Made by a program: the position numbers and the translations under genes | Shown here: positions 5,177 to 5,443 of the stretch, in pieces | Layout: every line of letters starts with the position of its first letter | Position numbering within the stretch: position 1 is the stretch's first letter | The notes under the pieces: model-generated | Told to the model about the DNA's origin: nothing | Seen by the model: only the letters and a program-made list of their open reading frames with translations | Databases searched by the model: none | From: an uncultured Lachnospiraceae bacterium | GTDB taxonomy: Bacteria; Bacillota_A; Clostridia; Lachnospirales; Lachnospiraceae | Reading direction: 5' to 3' | DNA length: 5,443 bases | Assembly: GCA_902796775.1 (NCBI GenBank) | Contig: CADBQK010000267.1 | Span: 1 to 5,443 of the forward strand

Positions 5177-5443
5177 TCGCCAGGTTTCCCATATTCGGCC
5201 AAACCAAGAAAGGAACCATGACACCTTAAAGATAGAAGGGCAGAGGACAATCAGGAAGCCGTCGCCGTACAGGCGACCACTAACAAGTTCCAAGGCAGTA
5301 TACTGATTTCATCATCAGAGAGAACGTAAAACAAACGCTTACATTTTGTATGCTGAAAGAAGAAAATGCAATCGAAACGAAAGCGAAACCTTACGGCACG
5401 AAAGCACGCCTATTGAAAACGAAATTCTGGATTTGTTACACTA
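5177..5443. other. Right-end stretch with no supportable gene
   Basis: Neither strand shows an ORF with a start, a ribosome binding site and recognisable content. A GTCGCC/GGCGAC hairpin (5261-5277, loop GTACA) lacks a T-tract, so it is not a terminator. An open frame runs from 5284 to the window edge, with its first ATG at 5350 (MLKEENAIETKAKPYG...), but it has no Shine-Dalgarno sequence and matches no family I recognise. Its status depends on sequence beyond the edge. Confidence 0.4.

Noticed and set aside
5055..5306. 83-codon + strand ORF overlapping the exonuclease 3' end
   Set aside because: Half of it is an alternate frame of the exonuclease, it has no ribosome binding site, and its Arg/Pro/Ser-rich composition is typical of a shadow frame.
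1..5443. CRISPR arrays, tRNA or rRNA genes, insertion sequences
   Set aside because: No regularly spaced repeats, no cloverleaf or rRNA-like sequence, and no transposase motif or paired terminal inverted repeats were seen on either strand.

Overview
The window reads as DNA from a moderate-GC Clostridia-type Firmicute, most likely a gut Lachnospiraceae-like bacterium. The evidence is strong AGGAGG-type ribosome binding sites, GTG starts, intrinsic terminators with T-tracts, and a ParB / RepA_N-DUF6017 / CD1845-like gene set typical of integrative elements and plasmids in that group. No rRNA, tRNA, CRISPR array, transposase or integrase was seen.

Left part (1-2360): a plasmid or ICE replication/partition block, all on the + strand. 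It holds the 3' end of a ParB-family partition gene (cut by the window edge), a complete repA (RepA_N winged-helix domain, variable linker, C-terminal DUF6017), a free-standing second copy of the DUF6017 domain, and a small three-helix membrane protein resembling the CD1845 family. The second DUF6017 arose by a tandem partial duplication of repA. The two protein copies are about 79% identical over 116 residues by hand count. Spacings are short, so the block is probably one transcript.

Middle (2361-3869): a self-contained regulated gene. A promoter-like sequence lies directly upstream of an RNA that matches the yybP-ykoY manganese riboswitch in conserved bases and fold. It is followed by a terminator hairpin that shares bases with the aptamer's closing stem, then by a membrane-anchored alpha/beta hydrolase with a complete Ser-Asp-His triad, then by a strong terminator. 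The arrangement predicts a transcriptional ON switch. A hydrolase, rather than a Mn2+ exporter or TerC-like protein, under this switch is the most interesting point in the window.

Right part (3870-5443): a gene-poor, partly decayed stretch. It contains a 50-codon orphan ORF, a long hairpin terminator with no clear gene to serve, and an ORF whose last third matches the serpin C-terminal signature but which lacks the rest of a serpin. These are followed by an intact DEDDh-type 3'-5' exonuclease gene. The last 267 bases hold no gene that can be supported.

The left block and the rest may have different origins. The change from element backbone to hydrolase and exonuclease genes near 2360-2460 could be an old element edge or simply cargo. 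The window does not decide this.
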